A stretch of DNA of 64,000 bases from Methanoregula sp. SKADARSKE-2 (GCA_030919125.1 CP121470.1:1178001-1242000); one strand, 5' to 3'. Shown: positions 8,518-18,137, counted from the stretch's first letter. Made by a program: numbers and translations. The notes: generated from the letters alone by a model not told the origin.

Positions 8518-8957
8518 AGATTCTCCTCCTTCAGGAGGACCTCTCCCACATCGATGCCGAAGAACCGCTTGCAGAGGATGCGCGCCTTCTCGATATTGCA
8601 TCCTGCTTTTCCGATTGCAATCCCGAGATCACTCCTCTGCTTCACCCGTACATTCACCGGGCCGTTCTCCGGTCCCCGCTCGATGGTGACGATCTCGGCT
8701 GGCTTGAAGATGTTGACAATAAAAGCATCAGAAGAATCGGCATACTCTACCATCTCGATCCTTTTCCCCAGTACAGTCTGGAGCCTTCTGATATTCTCCC
8801 CTTTCTTCCCTATTGCAAGGCCCATGTCCCCCTGCTGGATCACGTAGATGACCCGGTCGAAACGGTCATCGATGACGCAGTCGAGTGCAGTGGATTTGGT
8901 AAGAATTCTCAGCTCCTCAATATACCTTCGCTCTTTAAAACCGATATTGCGCTCCAT
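8514..8957 (-). CDS. nusA: NusA-like transcription factor (two KH domains)
   Basis: The 147-residue protein consists of two KH RNA-binding domains and nothing else, the archaeal NusA form. The GxxG loops are AIGKKGENI (about residues 50-58) and AIGKAGCNI (about 115-123). Archaeal NusA-like genes usually sit near rpoA and rps12. Here the gene instead precedes hisE with a four-base overlap, so its context is unusual. It lacks the N-terminal RNA-polymerase-binding and S1 domains of bacterial NusA. Confidence 0.88.
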   Translation of the reverse strand: MERNIGFKERRYIEELRILTKSTALDCVIDDRFDRVIYVIQQGDMGLAIGKKGENIRRLQTVLGKRIEMVEYADSSDAFIVNIFKPAEIVTIERGPENGPVNVRVKQRSDLGIAIGKAGCNIEKARILCKRFFGIDVGEVLLKEENL

Positions 8958-9142
8958 ATCAAAATCAATCCTATGGTATCCGCTGTTTCTGGGATATTCG
9001 AAATTTACGGCCGGTTGCGGGCCAGGGTATTTAATAATGCAGTGCTCGTGTTGCCTGCAGGTTTTGATGAATACTCAGGTGATTCTTGGGTAAAAAAGTT
9101 GTGAAAGGGATCCTGAAGATCCCTGATCCCTTCCTGCTGTTT

Positions 9143-9871
9143 TCAACCGTAGGTGTAAGTGATCTCAACCTCCGCAGTTACGGTGATATCATCCGGCTGG
9201 ACGGGTGTTGGTGCAACTTCCCGCGCCCCCAATGCTAACGTTGCGTAATTATGAACGACCGGCATATACCCCCTGCTGATAACGAGATCTGAGGTTCCCG
9301 TAATATTTACGGCAAGTGCCCCTGCAACGGTATCCGCGTCGGCACGTGCCTTCGCAACTGCCTTCTTCAGTGCCTGGCTCCGGAGGAGTTGTGACTGGGC
9401 ATCGGAGAGCATGAACTCGATCGAGCTGATCTGGTTGATCCCGCTCGAGACCGCGATATCGATCACCGTACCGGACTGGCTGACATCGGTCAGGGTAACC
9501 TGCAGGGTGTTGGTTACTTCATAGGTCTGCATCTTCGATGCCAGGGGGCTCGTGGAGTCCTGGGGCTTCGGGTAGATGGTGTAACCTGTTGTCTTCATGG
9601 AGTCCTTTGGGATTCCCGCAGCTCCAAGGGCCGTGATGACCTGGTTCATCCGGGCAGCATTCTCCGTCTGGGAGGTCTTGACATCGGCATTCTCGGTCCT
9701 TACGGCGAACGAGATCTGGACCCGGTCAGGGGTACCCATGACCGATCCGCTTCCGGAGGCATGGATTACGTTCAAGTGTGGTGTCGTCTCCTGGGCGGAT
9801 GCAATCCCGCCAAACGCCATGACCGCACAGAGTGCGAGGGCGACTGTTAAGAGCAATAGTCTCTTCCGCAT
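9143..9871 (-). CDS. Secreted SIMPL-domain (DUF541) protein
   Basis: The 242-residue product starts MRKRLLLLTVALALCAVMAF and shows a typical signal peptide ending near ASAQE, so it is probably exported. The mature part has the SIMPL pattern: VIHASGSGSVMGTPDRVQIS, then TTGYTIYP, YEVTNTLQVTL, a helix with QALKKAVAKARADADTVAGAL, and a terminal VTAEVEITYTY strand. SIMPL proteins are periplasmic or cell-surface oligomers of ill-defined function. An upstream Met (11 residues earlier) would spoil the signal peptide. The gene is divergent from the hacA operon. Confidence 0.85.
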   Translation of the reverse strand: MRKRLLLLTVALALCAVMAFGGIASAQETTPHLNVIHASGSGSVMGTPDRVQISFAVRTENADVKTSQTENAARMNQVITALGAAGIPKDSMKTTGYTIYPKPQDSTSPLASKMQTYEVTNTLQVTLTDVSQSGTVIDIAVSSGINQISSIEFMLSDAQSQLLRSQALKKAVAKARADADTVAGALAVNITGTSDLVISRGYMPVVHNYATLALGAREVAPTPVQPDDITVTAEVEITYTYG

Positions 9872-9916
9872 AGTTAACGCATGAATCTTACCCTCCGGAA
9901 TCATTAAAGATTGCTT

Positions 9917-9940
9917 TAACTACGAAATAACCTGTAGTTA
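9917..9940. promoter_or_regulatory. Inverted repeat in the divergent SIMPL/hacA promoter region (operator candidate)
   Basis: TAACTAC and GTAGTTA form a perfect 7-base inverted repeat separated by ten bases, one helical turn. It lies about 46 bases upstream of the SIMPL start and 116 bases upstream of the hacA 5' end. The geometry suits binding of a dimeric HTH regulator. A second GC-rich hairpin (five C pairing with five G) follows at 9967-9981. Confidence 0.35.
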
Positions 9941-10108
9941 TCCGATCTCTCCCCCCATCGTCTTTTCCCCCCGGGAGGGGGTCTTTTCCTCCGGAAGAAT
10001 CCTGTATTCCCCAAACTACAATACGATCGAGCGAGAACAGCACAGACCATTGATCATGGGAACGACAATCGTAGAGAAGATATTTTCCAGGAGATCCGGG
10101 CTGGCGAA

Positions 10109-11293
10109 GTGGTCATGGCCCCCCTTGACGGGGCGATGATCCACGACATCACCGGACCTCTCGCCGTCCGGAAGTTCTACGAGATGGGTGGGAAGAAGGT
10201 CTTCGACCCTGAACGGGTCATCCTGCTCTTCGACCACCAGATCCCTGCAGACTCCATCGAAGCTGCAGAGAACCACATCTGCCTGCGAAAATTTGCGGCC
10301 GAGCAGAAGATCCACAATTATGATATAAACGAAGGGGTCTGCCACCAGGTTGTTCTCGAAAAGGGCCGGGCTGCACCCGGTGAGATCATTGTCGGCGCTG
10401 ACTCCCATACCTGCATGTACGGGGCGGTCGGGGCGTTTGCGACCGGCATCGGCTCGACCGACATGGGTTTTGCCCTGAAATCCGGGGCACTTTACTTCAA
10501 GGTTCCGGAGACGATCCAGGCAACCGTCACCGGGAAATTCCAGAGGCGGGTAGGAGCAAAGGATCTCATCCTCTCAATCGCTGCTGATATCGGTGCTGAC
10601 GGCGCGACCTACAAAGCGATCGAGTTCACCGGGAAGACCATCTCGAACCTCGATATGCCGGGCAGGATGACCTGCTGCAACATGGCGATCGAGATGGGCG
10701 CAAAAGCCGGAATCGTCGCTCCCGACAAGAGGACGTGGGAGTACATGAAAGGCCGGCGGAAGATGAAGCCCTTCGATCTCGAGAGCGACCCGGATGCGAA
10801 GTCTGCAGAGAAGAGATCGTACGATGTCTCGGGGCTGGAGCCGCAGGTCGCAGTCCCGCACAATGTCGATACCGGTCTTGCGGTAAGCAAGCTCACCGGC
10901 ACACATATCGACCAGGTCTTCATCGGTTCGTGTACCAATGGAAGATTTGAGGATCTCAAAGAGGCCGCCGAGGTGCTCGGCAGGAAGAAGTTCAGCCCGA
11001 AGGTCCGTACAATCATCATCCCGGCTTCGCGCGATGAATACATGAAAACCCTCAGGGCCGGGCTCATCGAGAAGTTCGTGAAGGCCGGGGCACTGGTTGA
11101 GGCACCGTGCTGCGGGCCCTGCATGGGCGGGGCATTCGGCCTGATCGCCCCCGGCGAGGTCTCTCTCTCGACATCAAACCGGAACTTCAAGGGGAGACAG
11201 GGAAGCACGGAGGGCAAGGTGTACCTCTCCTCGCCGGCCACTGCGGCGGCCAGCGCGATCAGAGGCGTGATCACCGATCCCCGGGAGGTGTGA
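10109..11293 (+). CDS. hacA: Aconitase-family large subunit: homoaconitase / 3-isopropylmalate dehydratase; N-terminus frameshifted
   Basis: The protein isomerises homocitrate-type or isopropylmalate-type tricarboxylates using a [4Fe-4S] cluster. The frame from GTG 10109 gives 394 residues with [20 protein letters not shown], the cluster cysteine in [11 protein letters not shown] and the CCGPCMGG pair near residues 332-335. Family members begin about 18 residues earlier. That N-terminus is encoded here from ATG 10056 ([12 protein letters not shown]) but in another frame, joined near 10090-10105. The intact protein may therefore need a correction, or translation may start late. It is followed by hacB after one base. 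In methanogens this enzyme serves coenzyme B side-chain elongation (AksD) and/or leucine and isoleucine synthesis (LeuC). Confidence 0.85.
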   Translation: MVMAPLDGAMIHDITGPLAVRKFYEMGGKKVFDPERVILLFDHQIPADSIEAAENHICLRKFAAEQKIHNYDINEGVCHQVVLEKGRAAPGEIIVGADSHTCMYGAVGAFATGIGSTDMGFALKSGALYFKVPETIQATVTGKFQRRVGAKDLILSIAADIGADGATYKAIEFTGKTISNLDMPGRMTCCNMAIEMGAKAGIVAPDKRTWEYMKGRRKMKPFDLESDPDAKSAEKRSYDVSGLEPQVAVPHNVDTGLAVSKLTGTHIDQVFIGSCTNGRFEDLKEAAEVLGRKKFSPKVRTIIIPASRDEYMKTLRAGLIEKFVKAGALVEAPCCGPCMGGAFGLIAPGEVSLSTSNRNFKGRQGSTEGKVYLSSPATAAASAIRGVITDPREV

Positions 11294-11294
11294 G

Positions 11295-11792
11295 ATGAGA
11301 GTCTGGAAGTTTGGCGACGATATCGATACCGATGCGATCATCCCGGGCCGGTTCCTTACTACCTATGATCCAAAGGAACTCGCGAAACACGCATTCGAAG
11401 GAACCCGCAACGAGTTTTTAAGAGAAGCACGGGACGGGGACATCATCGTTGGAGGGCGCAACTTCGGCTGCGGTTCGTCCCGGGAGCACGCCCCGCTTGC
11501 GCTTCTCGGTGCGGGGGTAAAAGTTGTTGTGGTCAGATCTTTTGCCCGGATCTTTTTCCGGAATGCGATCAATGTCGGTGTCCTGCCGGTGGTCTGTAAA
11601 GATGCGGAGAAGATCGCCGATGGTGTGGAGGTCAGGGTCAACCTCAAGGCGGGATATATCGAGTCCGGTGGGCGACAATTCACGATCGAACCGGCGCCGG
11701 AGTTCATGCAGGGCATAATCGATGCCGGCTGGCTTGTTGCCTACGCAAAGAATCTGAAGGAGGTGCCGGTATGTACAAGATCGCAACTATAG
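11295..11792 (+). CDS. hacB: Aconitase-family small subunit (homoaconitase / isopropylmalate dehydratase)
   Basis: The 165-residue swivel domain shows [17 protein letters not shown] and [12 protein letters not shown], standard for the LeuD/HacB family. The substrate-specificity loop after the IIPGR segment reads RFLTT. This is not the YLRT reported as the homoaconitase determinant in Methanocaldococcus, so substrate range cannot be fixed from sequence. The stop overlaps the start of the dehydrogenase gene by 22 bases, indicating one operon of three genes. Confidence 0.9.
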   Translation: MRVWKFGDDIDTDAIIPGRFLTTYDPKELAKHAFEGTRNEFLREARDGDIIVGGRNFGCGSSREHAPLALLGAGVKVVVVRSFARIFFRNAINVGVLPVVCKDAEKIADGVEVRVNLKAGYIESGGRQFTIEPAPEFMQGIIDAGWLVAYAKNLKEVPVCTRSQL

Positions 11793-12889
11793 GCGGGGAC
11801 GGGATCGGCCCGGAGATCGTGGATGTGGGAAAGAAGGTGCTGGAAGCAGCGGGCGAAAAGTTCAGCTTCGAGATCGAATGGACGGATTTCGATATCGGTG
11901 CCGACCGCTACCTTGCAACCGGAGAACTCCTGACCGAAGACGATCTCACGGATCTCAAAGAGTTCAAGGCGCTCTACTTCGGCGCAATCGGGGACGAGCG
12001 GGTAAAGCCGGGGATCCTCGAGAAGGGTATCCTCCTTGCCCTCCGGTTCCATTTCGACCAGTACGTGAACCTCCGGCCTATCCGGCTCTTAGACGGGGTC
12101 GAGACCCCCCTTGCGGGAAAAGGCCCGGCAGAGATCGACTTTGTTGTGGTCCGCGAGAACACCGAGGACTTCTACGTCGGTATCGGCTCCCGGCTCCAAA
12201 AACACCAGAAGATCGATCTCACGGTCGGGCGCGACCTCTACAACGTGAAGTTCGGCCTCGATGTTGAGAGCGATGCGGAGGAGATCGCGTACCAGATAGG
12301 GGTCATAACCCGCGAGGGCTCGCGCCGGGTCCAGACGTACGCGTTCGATCTCGCAAAGCGGAGGGAGAGGATACTCACTTCTGTCGATAAGGCAAACGTT
12401 CTCTCGGACGTGTACGGGCTCTGGCGCGAAGTCTTTACCGAGACCGCGAAGAGATACCCGGATGTCAAGACCGAGTTCAACTACGTAGATGCCATCACGA
12501 TGTGGTTTGTCAAGAACCCGGAGTGGTTCGATGTCGTGGTCACGCCCAACATGTTCGGCGACATTATTACCGATCTCGGGGCGATGATCCAGGGTGGCCT
12601 AGGGCTTGCACCCGGCGGCAACATCAACCCCGGGGGCACCTCAATGTTCGAGCCGATCCATGGCTCCGCCCCGAAGTACAGGGGCATGGATGTCGCAAAC
12701 CCGATTGCAACCATCTGGGCCGGGTCACTCCTTCTCGATCATATCGGGGAAGATGAGGCTGCAACTGCGGTTGTCAGCGCTATCGAGAAGAGTATCAGAG
12801 ACGGGGTTGTGACAAAAGACATGGGCGGATCGGCAGGGACGGCAAAGGCCGGAGCCTATATTGCCGAGTGCGTGAAGAAGGGGAAGTAA
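11771..12889 (+). CDS. Isopropylmalate/homoisocitrate dehydrogenase family (LeuB/AksF)
   Basis: This NAD(P)-dependent beta-decarboxylating dehydrogenase oxidises the product of the preceding dehydratase. The 372-residue protein opens [13 protein letters not shown], has [13 protein letters not shown], a catalytic Tyr/Lys region (YAFDLAKRR) and the metal-binding [19 protein letters not shown] motif, then [13 protein letters not shown]. Asp residues of the FGDIITDL segment bind Mg. The gene overlaps hacB. Whether it acts on 3-isopropylmalate or homoisocitrate homologues (coenzyme B synthesis) cannot be decided here; both substrates are used by one set of enzymes in some methanogens. Confidence 0.9.
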   Translation: MYKIATIGGDGIGPEIVDVGKKVLEAAGEKFSFEIEWTDFDIGADRYLATGELLTEDDLTDLKEFKALYFGAIGDERVKPGILEKGILLALRFHFDQYVNLRPIRLLDGVETPLAGKGPAEIDFVVVRENTEDFYVGIGSRLQKHQKIDLTVGRDLYNVKFGLDVESDAEEIAYQIGVITREGSRRVQTYAFDLAKRRERILTSVDKANVLSDVYGLWREVFTETAKRYPDVKTEFNYVDAITMWFVKNPEWFDVVVTPNMFGDIITDLGAMIQGGLGLAPGGNINPGGTSMFEPIHGSAPKYRGMDVANPIATIWAGSLLLDHIGEDEAATAVVSAIEKSIRDGVVTKDMGGSAGTAKAGAYIAECVKKGK

Positions 12890-13460
12890 ACCGCTGGCCG
12901 GAAGATCTCTTCCCCGATTTTTTCTGTTAAAAAAAAATTGCTGCCTTCATTACAAATTTGAGTGGTTTCCCGTACCCGGTTTTCGCGCTTGGGGACCTGC
13001 GGCCATTTCGTAAAGAGATCTTATTCAGATCTCAGGAATCAATGTTTTCGAGAAATTATTTTTGGGAAAAAATCGGTAATACTTGGGGGTTCGCCAAAAT
13101 TTCCGGGATGCATGCGTAGAACCCGGCTGTTAGCTGAATGAAACGGTGCAATCATGAGAATATAACATCAAAATTGCCTGACGCATGTACTCGCATGCAA
13201 GCTACTCTGAGAGCGCACTCAGCGCGGAAGTTTCCAGGGGCCGGTGGCCCGTTCCACAATGTTGGACGAATACGCGGGTTCGTCATGACCGGCATTGTGA
13301 AAGTGCTTCTGTTCCGGAAAAAATTTCGAACTGGTGCACGGCCGGATCTTCTGGTCCATAACCGGATGCAAAACAATCCGGAAGACGATCCGAGAACCTG
13401 CGGGAACAATTTCGTTATTGTGCGGTACAATCCGGGACCGGGTTGCAGAGGGTGTTTCGC
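12890..13460. other. 571-base stretch without a recognisable gene
   Basis: It begins with oligo-T tracts after the dehydrogenase gene (around 12919-12927), suitable as an archaeal terminator, followed by AT-rich sequence to about 13090. Minus-strand open frames crossing it are antisense to the next gene and show no family pattern. Confidence 0.4.
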
Positions 13461-13829
13461 ATGAAGGGCCGACCACTCCGGAGCACGCTTGACGAGGCAC
13501 TGGCCATCGCACAGCTCAGGGGAATAGTCCAGCGGACGATGAACGGACCCGAGCGACTGTACGACTTTGCGATTGTCGGGACGATCCCGCTTGCCTTCGT
13601 CCGGCTCCGGTTTGCAAACCGTCTTCTTATTGATCTCGCGATGATCGCACGGCTGTACCGGGAAGAGATCCGCCGGCTCAGGATGGTCTCCCGCGATCAG
13701 GGGAACTCGCTCGAACTCTGGCTCCGCTCTCGGTACGGGACATGGCTGTTCTTCCGTGTCGACACCGGAAGCATCTCGGAGATTGACCGGACAGGAACGA
13801 TACTCTCCATGCACCCACTCCCGGCTTAG
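13461..13829 (+). CDS. Conserved hypothetical protein
   Basis: The 122-residue product (start MKGRPLRSTL, preceded by a purine-rich GCAGAGGG about eight bases upstream) has no recognised domain. It has a plausible alpha/beta pattern: YDFAIVGTIPLAFVRLRF, a helix LLIDLAMIARLYREEIRRL, then LELWLRSRYGTWLFFRVDTG. This core (strand, helix, then LWLRSxxGTWxFFRV) recalls a small uncharacterised family scattered through Methanomicrobiales; that is from memory and unchecked. It lies isolated in a gene-poor, decayed region. An in-frame start 18 bases upstream is possible. Confidence 0.65.
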   Translation: MKGRPLRSTLDEALAIAQLRGIVQRTMNGPERLYDFAIVGTIPLAFVRLRFANRLLIDLAMIARLYREEIRRLRMVSRDQGNSLELWLRSRYGTWLFFRVDTGSISEIDRTGTILSMHPLPA

Positions 13830-14449
13830 TGGGCTCCGATACACCCTCATTTCCCCAGGTACCACAGTAATTGGCAAAAAAGCGACAGTGATTCGTGATT
13901 TTCCGACAGTATGTCCCCCATCCTCCGATGGCAGTAAATCAGTCGCAATCTGCAGTTGAAATCCTGCCAGAAGTCGGGGTCGGATGTGGTTTTGGACCAT
14001 CCCCGGGACATTGATCCGGATCCGGTCAATAGGAGCCCGGAACGGGCCAGATTTTTCAGAACTATGAGCCTGTACGACAGCAGTTTGCAGAAACGCGACA
14101 GTATGTCCTGCCGGATCGTGCCTCCCAACGACGTGTCCTGGATGACAGTAAATGGCAGCGATTTCACGGCCGGTATAGGGGGGTAAAATGATTTAGGGTT
14201 CTTACTCCACTGATTTGCGAGGGGGACCTCTCTCTCCCCCGGAGGGGGACGCGGCCCAGGGGCCAGGTCCCCTTGAGCTGGGCCTAAAAAAATATTTGTC
14301 CGAATTCACGAGCTACGGGTATGCTCCACGGGGCGAACTCCGATGTATCATGAGCGCCCGTGACCCGGATCGCAATGCACAAAAAAAATTCCGGAGATTT
14401 TTCCCGAAATATAAAAAATTTAAAGACGTGGGCTTTCGCTGCCGGATAG
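13830..14449. other. Gene-poor stretch with short repeats
   Basis: No gene is supported over about 620 bases. CGACAGTATGTCC occurs at 13904-13916 and at 14096-14108, each followed 10-30 bases later by a GATGRCAGTAAAT-like sequence. A further GCGACAGTG stands at 13882. The repeats may be the remains of a duplicated segment or protein-binding sites. Confidence 0.4.
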
Positions 14450-14670
14450 TTACGTTCGTTTCCCGGATCGCAATTCGGCCGGTCTCTTCTTCCATTGATC
14501 GATATTCTTGCAATCGTGGTTGAAGGGGAGGCGACGCGCTCCCCGGTAATAGTTGTTGCAGTACTCGTAACAGGGACGGGAGGTAGACCCGTTCACCGCA
14601 GACCGGACATCTCGCATAGACCGGATACTGTTTTTTCCGGAAAAGTTTCCTGAAGTGCCCGGTAATTTTT
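14450..14670 (-). pseudogene. Small zinc-ribbon-type protein, frameshifted
   Basis: One minus-strand frame reads HFRKLFRKKQYPVYARCPVC then GERVYLPS. One base further the next frame continues CYEYCNNYYRGARRLPFNHD then CKNIDQWKKR to a stop at 14450. Joined, they give a compact Cys-rich protein with C-x2-C, C-x3-C and a later Cys, suggesting a zinc ribbon. The frame change lies in CCCTCCC-type sequence near 14580. No start codon with a good binding site is visible upstream, so it may also be N-terminally truncated. Confidence 0.5.
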
Positions 14671-14681
14671 TTCGGGGAAAC

Positions 14682-15275
14682 TCAATCGGAATTTCCATCC
14701 TTCCCGAATATCCCTTTCAGGAACCCCAGTCCGGAATTTCCGGGAGGTGCAGCCTCTTTTCGCCGGGTCTCCGAGACCTTCATAAGTACCTCCGCCTCTG
14801 CCGCCCCGTCCTCTACCTGCATCCGCTCGGTGATGTCAACCATAGAGCCGACGATCGCGGTAACCTTCCCGGACTTCACGACCGGGATCTCGTTGACCTC
14901 GAACCAGATCCTCTTCCCGTTCACCCCGGCCATCTCCAGCCGGTACTGGGGTTCGCATTTGCCGATGGTGACCGCCCGGAGCGTACGTTCGAGCGCAGCC
15001 GCATTGACCGGGTTGTCCGGATCCATTGCTCCACCGTACAGGCAAACGGGGGCCGGAAGAGCTTGGTCATCTGCGTTGCGATCACATCGGAGTACCGTTC
15101 CGAAGTTACCGGCATGAAGACACCGCCCACCAGATCCTCTCTCTCCTTCCCCACTGTCTCGCAGTACGCCTTGTTTACGTACTGGAGGCGTCCTTCCGGA
15201 CTGAATCTGACGATAAGGTCCTGCTGGGACTCAACGAGATCCCGGTATCGTTCATCTGTGCAAACCGTGCTTGAT
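14682..15275 (-). pseudogene. PAS-domain signal-transduction protein fragment with a frameshift
   Basis: From 15275 downward the minus strand encodes a PAS start (ERYRDLVESQQDLIVRFSPE, then YVNKAYCETVGKEREDLVG). Near 15030 the frame changes and a second PAS C-terminal part follows (LRAVTIGKCEPQYRLEMAGV, then GKRIWFEVNEIPVVKSGKVT, GSMVDITERMQ). It ends in a short tail at 14682. No kinase or output domain follows and the start is missing, so this is probably a relic of a larger PAS sensor. Confidence 0.65.
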
Positions 15276-15391
15276 GCACCCCTTGGCAGATTCCGGATGA
15301 TTTGGCATTATAAGAAAAGATGCCGCCGGAACACTCTAGAAAGATCTGTTCCGGATCTATTAATCCCGAGCGGTCTGGGATTTAAATGGGA

Positions 15392-15808
15392 TCATCCCGC
15401 GGCCGGTATCTGTTGCTGGTCCTGCGCCAGCCTGCGCATCTTCATGAACTGGGCCGTGTGATCCGGTATCTTTGCAATGGCTGCATTCCGGTCCCGCCCG
15501 TACAGGACACCGCGGAGCGCCCTCAGGGAGATCGTGAAGATACCCTTCTGGAAGATCTCGATGTTTAAGGCTTTGCCGGAAGCGGAGACCTGTGCAAGGC
15601 CGCAGGTATTTCCGAGGTAATAGTTCCAGTTCCTTGTTACGTCCTCGACCTGTACAAAGACCTTTCCCGTGACTGCCGCAGCAAGGCTCCGTGTGCGGAT
15701 TGCGTATCTCGCTCCCTGAATGTGGACTTCGATCACTTCGTGGGGAATCCCTTCGCTGTCGAGCGCACTGGCGCCGGACTTCTGGAAATATCCTGCTTTT
15801 TCCATCAT
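15392..15808 (-). CDS. Conserved hypothetical protein
   Basis: The 138-residue product starts MMEKAGYFQKSG and contains predicted beta-strand-rich sequence (EVIEVHIQGARYAIRTRSLA, GKVFVQVEDVTRNW, LNIEIFQKGIFTISLRALRG) and a Gln-rich C-terminus. I recognise no domain. The strand pattern and a YAIRTRSL/ LRGVLYGRD pair suggest a small regulatory or ligand-binding barrel, but that is speculation. It has its own TATA-like box, 112 bases downstream of the nitrogenase-like operon and on the same strand. Confidence 0.6.
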   Translation of the reverse strand: MMEKAGYFQKSGASALDSEGIPHEVIEVHIQGARYAIRTRSLAAAVTGKVFVQVEDVTRNWNYYLGNTCGLAQVSASGKALNIEIFQKGIFTISLRALRGVLYGRDRNAAIAKIPDHTAQFMKMRRLAQDQQQIPAAG

Positions 15809-15849
15809 ACACGACCACCTTCTGTCGTACAACGGAGTCAGCAGGAGAG

Positions 15850-15857
15850 TTATATAA
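15850..15857 (-). promoter_or_regulatory. TATA box for the hypothetical gene at 15392-15808
   Basis: A perfect TTATATAA palindrome lies 42 bases upstream of the start, between that gene and the end of the nitrogenase-like operon. Confidence 0.5.
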
Positions 15858-15919
15858 CGCGGGGGCGTGCGCAGGGTGAAAGTGAAGGAGATGGCCGCGG
15901 GACCTGCCCGTCTCCCGGC

Positions 15920-17080
15920 TCAGAAGAGTTTCTGAGGGTGGTTCTTCTTCCTATCCCTGCACTCGTTGAGCAGGTCCTCAATGAAGGAGAGCGATCCGCT
16001 GATCCCCGCGATCGTATGGGGAGCGAGCTGTACCCTCCCCCGTATCGGAGGGATCAGGCCGTAAAATCCACGGCCACGGCTTACGGATTGCTCAAACGAT
16101 GACCCGAGTACGAGATCGGGGCGGTAGGTATCGATGAGGCTTTTCACGCGGTTCATGCCGGGTGCATGCACGACAGGAAATCCCGTTCCGGCTGGAGACA
16201 CTACCGCGTCAGGTTCATTCCGCGTACCGATGCAGAGGATCTCTGCATCGAGATAGTTCTTCAGGGTGCGGGCCGCAAAGAGCGCGTAAGAACAACCGCT
16301 GAAGATTGCGACCGTCGGGGGATCCGATCTCCGGAGGAACTTATCGCAGGCAGCCATTACCCGCTCCTCCTCGCCTTCAGCTTCTCTGATGACCGGATCG
16401 ATATCTGAGTCCTCAAACTTCCGTCCGATAATCTCAAATGTCCGTACGATTTCATCGAACCCGAGTGTCCCGCCAAGATACTCTCCGACCCCGCTTCTGA
16501 AGTCGCCATTTGTCCCGATGGTATGCAGAGCCGCATCGCTCACATTGTCTGCCCTGTCTGCACAGAAGACGGTTCCCACCGGAACCGCTGCCATGGCAAG
16601 AAGCCGCCGGATCTCCCGGACGTTTCCCCGGTAAAACGGATCGAAGAGACAGGCACCATCGATGTTGATCCCGGGGGTCTCCGGGTTGACGGAGGGGGTC
16701 AGGCACTCAAGGGCCTTCCGGTACCCGGCCTCGGCATCCCCGGAGAAACCGGGGCTGTCAACGAGAAGGACATCTTGGGATGCCAGCATCGACGGGATAT
16801 CTTCCCCGAGAAGAGCGGGAATGCAGGTGGTTATGATCGCAATCCGGTTGGAGGTCCCTTCGAGTCCGTCAATGACCTCACGGATCCGTTCGTCGGAGCC
16901 GAAGATCACCTCATTCTCGAGAATAAACGTCCCTTCGAGGGGCGCATGGAGGAAGGTTGTTGGGTAATAGTAGCAGCCGCTTGAACCGTGAATCACGACC
17001 GTGATGCCTTCGAACCCCGCGAGACACGCTGCAGCGCCCGTCATCGCACAGGGCCAGATTGGTTTGTCGCACTCAGGCAT
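15920..17080 (-). CDS. Nitrogenase component 1-like subunit B (NifK-like), group IV type
   Basis: The 386-residue product aligns by eye with the N-terminal and central parts of NifK. Cys11 (WPCAMTGAAACLAGFEG) corresponds to the NifK Cys70 region, Cys36 to the GSQGC motif (here HGSSGCYYYP) and Cys86 to the TTC motif (ITTCIPALLGED), so P-cluster-type ligands are kept. The C-terminal Rossmann region is shortened compared with NifK (about 520 residues). The start MPEC overlaps the preceding stop (ATGCCTGA); a 15-residue longer start is possible. It is the last gene of a NifH-like / subunit A / subunit B operon. Substrate unknown; it could reduce a tetrapyrrole, a sulfur compound or something else. 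Confidence 0.8.
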   Translation of the reverse strand: MPECDKPIWPCAMTGAAACLAGFEGITVVIHGSSGCYYYPTTFLHAPLEGTFILENEVIFGSDERIREVIDGLEGTSNRIAIITTCIPALLGEDIPSMLASQDVLLVDSPGFSGDAEAGYRKALECLTPSVNPETPGINIDGACLFDPFYRGNVREIRRLLAMAAVPVGTVFCADRADNVSDAALHTIGTNGDFRSGVGEYLGGTLGFDEIVRTFEIIGRKFEDSDIDPVIREAEGEEERVMAACDKFLRRSDPPTVAIFSGCSYALFAARTLKNYLDAEILCIGTRNEPDAVVSPAGTGFPVVHAPGMNRVKSLIDTYRPDLVLGSSFEQSVSRGRGFYGLIPPIRGRVQLAPHTIAGISGSLSFIEDLLNECRDRKKNHPQKLF

Positions 17081-18137
17081 GAATAGTACACCTCCACCGG
17101 TGGAGGAGACGCCGCACTCCCGCACTCCCTACAGGGGGAGAGATCGGCAGCGGGACCCTGATCCCTCCGGCTCCCGGTTTCAGCGCGAGGCGCCGGACAA
17201 GTTCTCCGGCAACGAGAAGGGCTTCCGGGCTTCCGGGGCTGCTCTCCATGAGGATCTCCGAGCCTGCAATATCCTGGAACCCTGCGAGGATCTCCCGCTG
17301 GATCTCCTCCTCCCGGTCTATGGCACCCTCACCGGGAACCCCGCACCCGTCTGCAACGCTCTGCAGGAACCCGATCGTCCCTTCAAGGCCGGCCGGGTAA
17401 GAGATGACGTAAGGAGTCCCGAACCGCTCTTTGAGGAAGTCACCGACCGGGCGGAGTTCCTCATCCCGGAGGATGTTCAGCCGGGCCATTCCAAGGCGGG
17501 AGAGATCCTGAAGCGTACAGTTCCGGATACATCGGACATTGACCCGGAGATCCAGCCCGTCAAGCAACCGGCAGACCTCGGCATAATTCTCCTCAACCTC
17601 GAATTCGAGATTTTTTTCACCGATAATATTGACGCAGGGACCCATTGCGCGGGAGGCAGCCGAATCGGCACGGCGGGACGGGACAGTGGCTGCGATCGCA
17701 CAGAGAGCCCTGTTCATGCCGTCCTGGAACGTTCCCCCGAGAAAACCTGCGGTGGGAACGCGGATGATCGGTACCCCGTAGTCCCGTCCGCAGACCTCCT
17801 GGACATCATCTCCTATCGTATCGACAATGCAGGTGGTAAGGACAAACACCGCTGCCGGGTCCTGCCGAGCAACGGAGGTGAGCACCCCTGCCAGCGCTTC
17901 CTCACCGCCAAAGATGATCTCCGTCTCGGCAAGACCGGTCGAGATGATCTCCGGCAGGATCAGCTCGCCGTTGTCGAGGCCTGTTGTATGCAGAAGGGAA
18001 AAGTTGTGGTGGGCACAGCCCTTCGGGCCGTGCACGACCGTTACCGCATCCCGCACATGCGTTGTTGCGGAGAGGGCCCCGGTGAGAGTACAGCCGCCGT
18101 GCCTACATGAATTCGATTGCAAGGGCCTCAAGTTCAT
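17073..18137 (-). CDS. Nitrogenase component 1-like subunit A (NifD/CfbD-like), group IV type
   Basis: The 354-residue product has three positions expected for cluster ligands: Cys16 ([10 protein letters not shown]), Cys41 (HGPKGC) and Cys103 ([11 protein letters not shown]). The FeMo-cofactor ligand Cys275 of NifD (NILHC) is replaced: the matching segment reads LNILRD, Asp225. The protein ends about 100 residues before the usual NifD C-terminus, so no counterpart of His442 is present. It therefore cannot bind a nitrogenase cofactor in the known way. The ends overlap both neighbours (35 bases with the NifH-like gene, 8 with subunit B), so start choice is uncertain but co-translation is clear. 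Distinct in motif detail from CfbD, which is normally single. Confidence 0.8.
   Translation of the reverse strand: MNLRPLQSNSCRHGGCTLTGALSATTHVRDAVTVVHGPKGCAHHNFSLLHTTGLDNGELILPEIISTGLAETEIIFGGEEALAGVLTSVARQDPAAVFVLTTCIVDTIGDDVQEVCGRDYGVPIIRVPTAGFLGGTFQDGMNRALCAIAATVPSRRADSAASRAMGPCVNIIGEKNLEFEVEENYAEVCRLLDGLDLRVNVRCIRNCTLQDLSRLGMARLNILRDEELRPVGDFLKERFGTPYVISYPAGLEGTIGFLQSVADGCGVPGEGAIDREEEIQREILAGFQDIAGSEILMESSPGSPEALLVAGELVRRLALKPGAGGIRVPLPISPPVGSAGVRRLLHRWRCTIHA

Noticed and set aside
13152-14000. 282-codon minus-strand open frame opposite the hypothetical gene at 13461-13829
   Set aside because: Composition is that of an antisense shadow (Arg/Pro/Glu-rich, no fold pattern). The plus-strand frame has a start signal and protein-like character.
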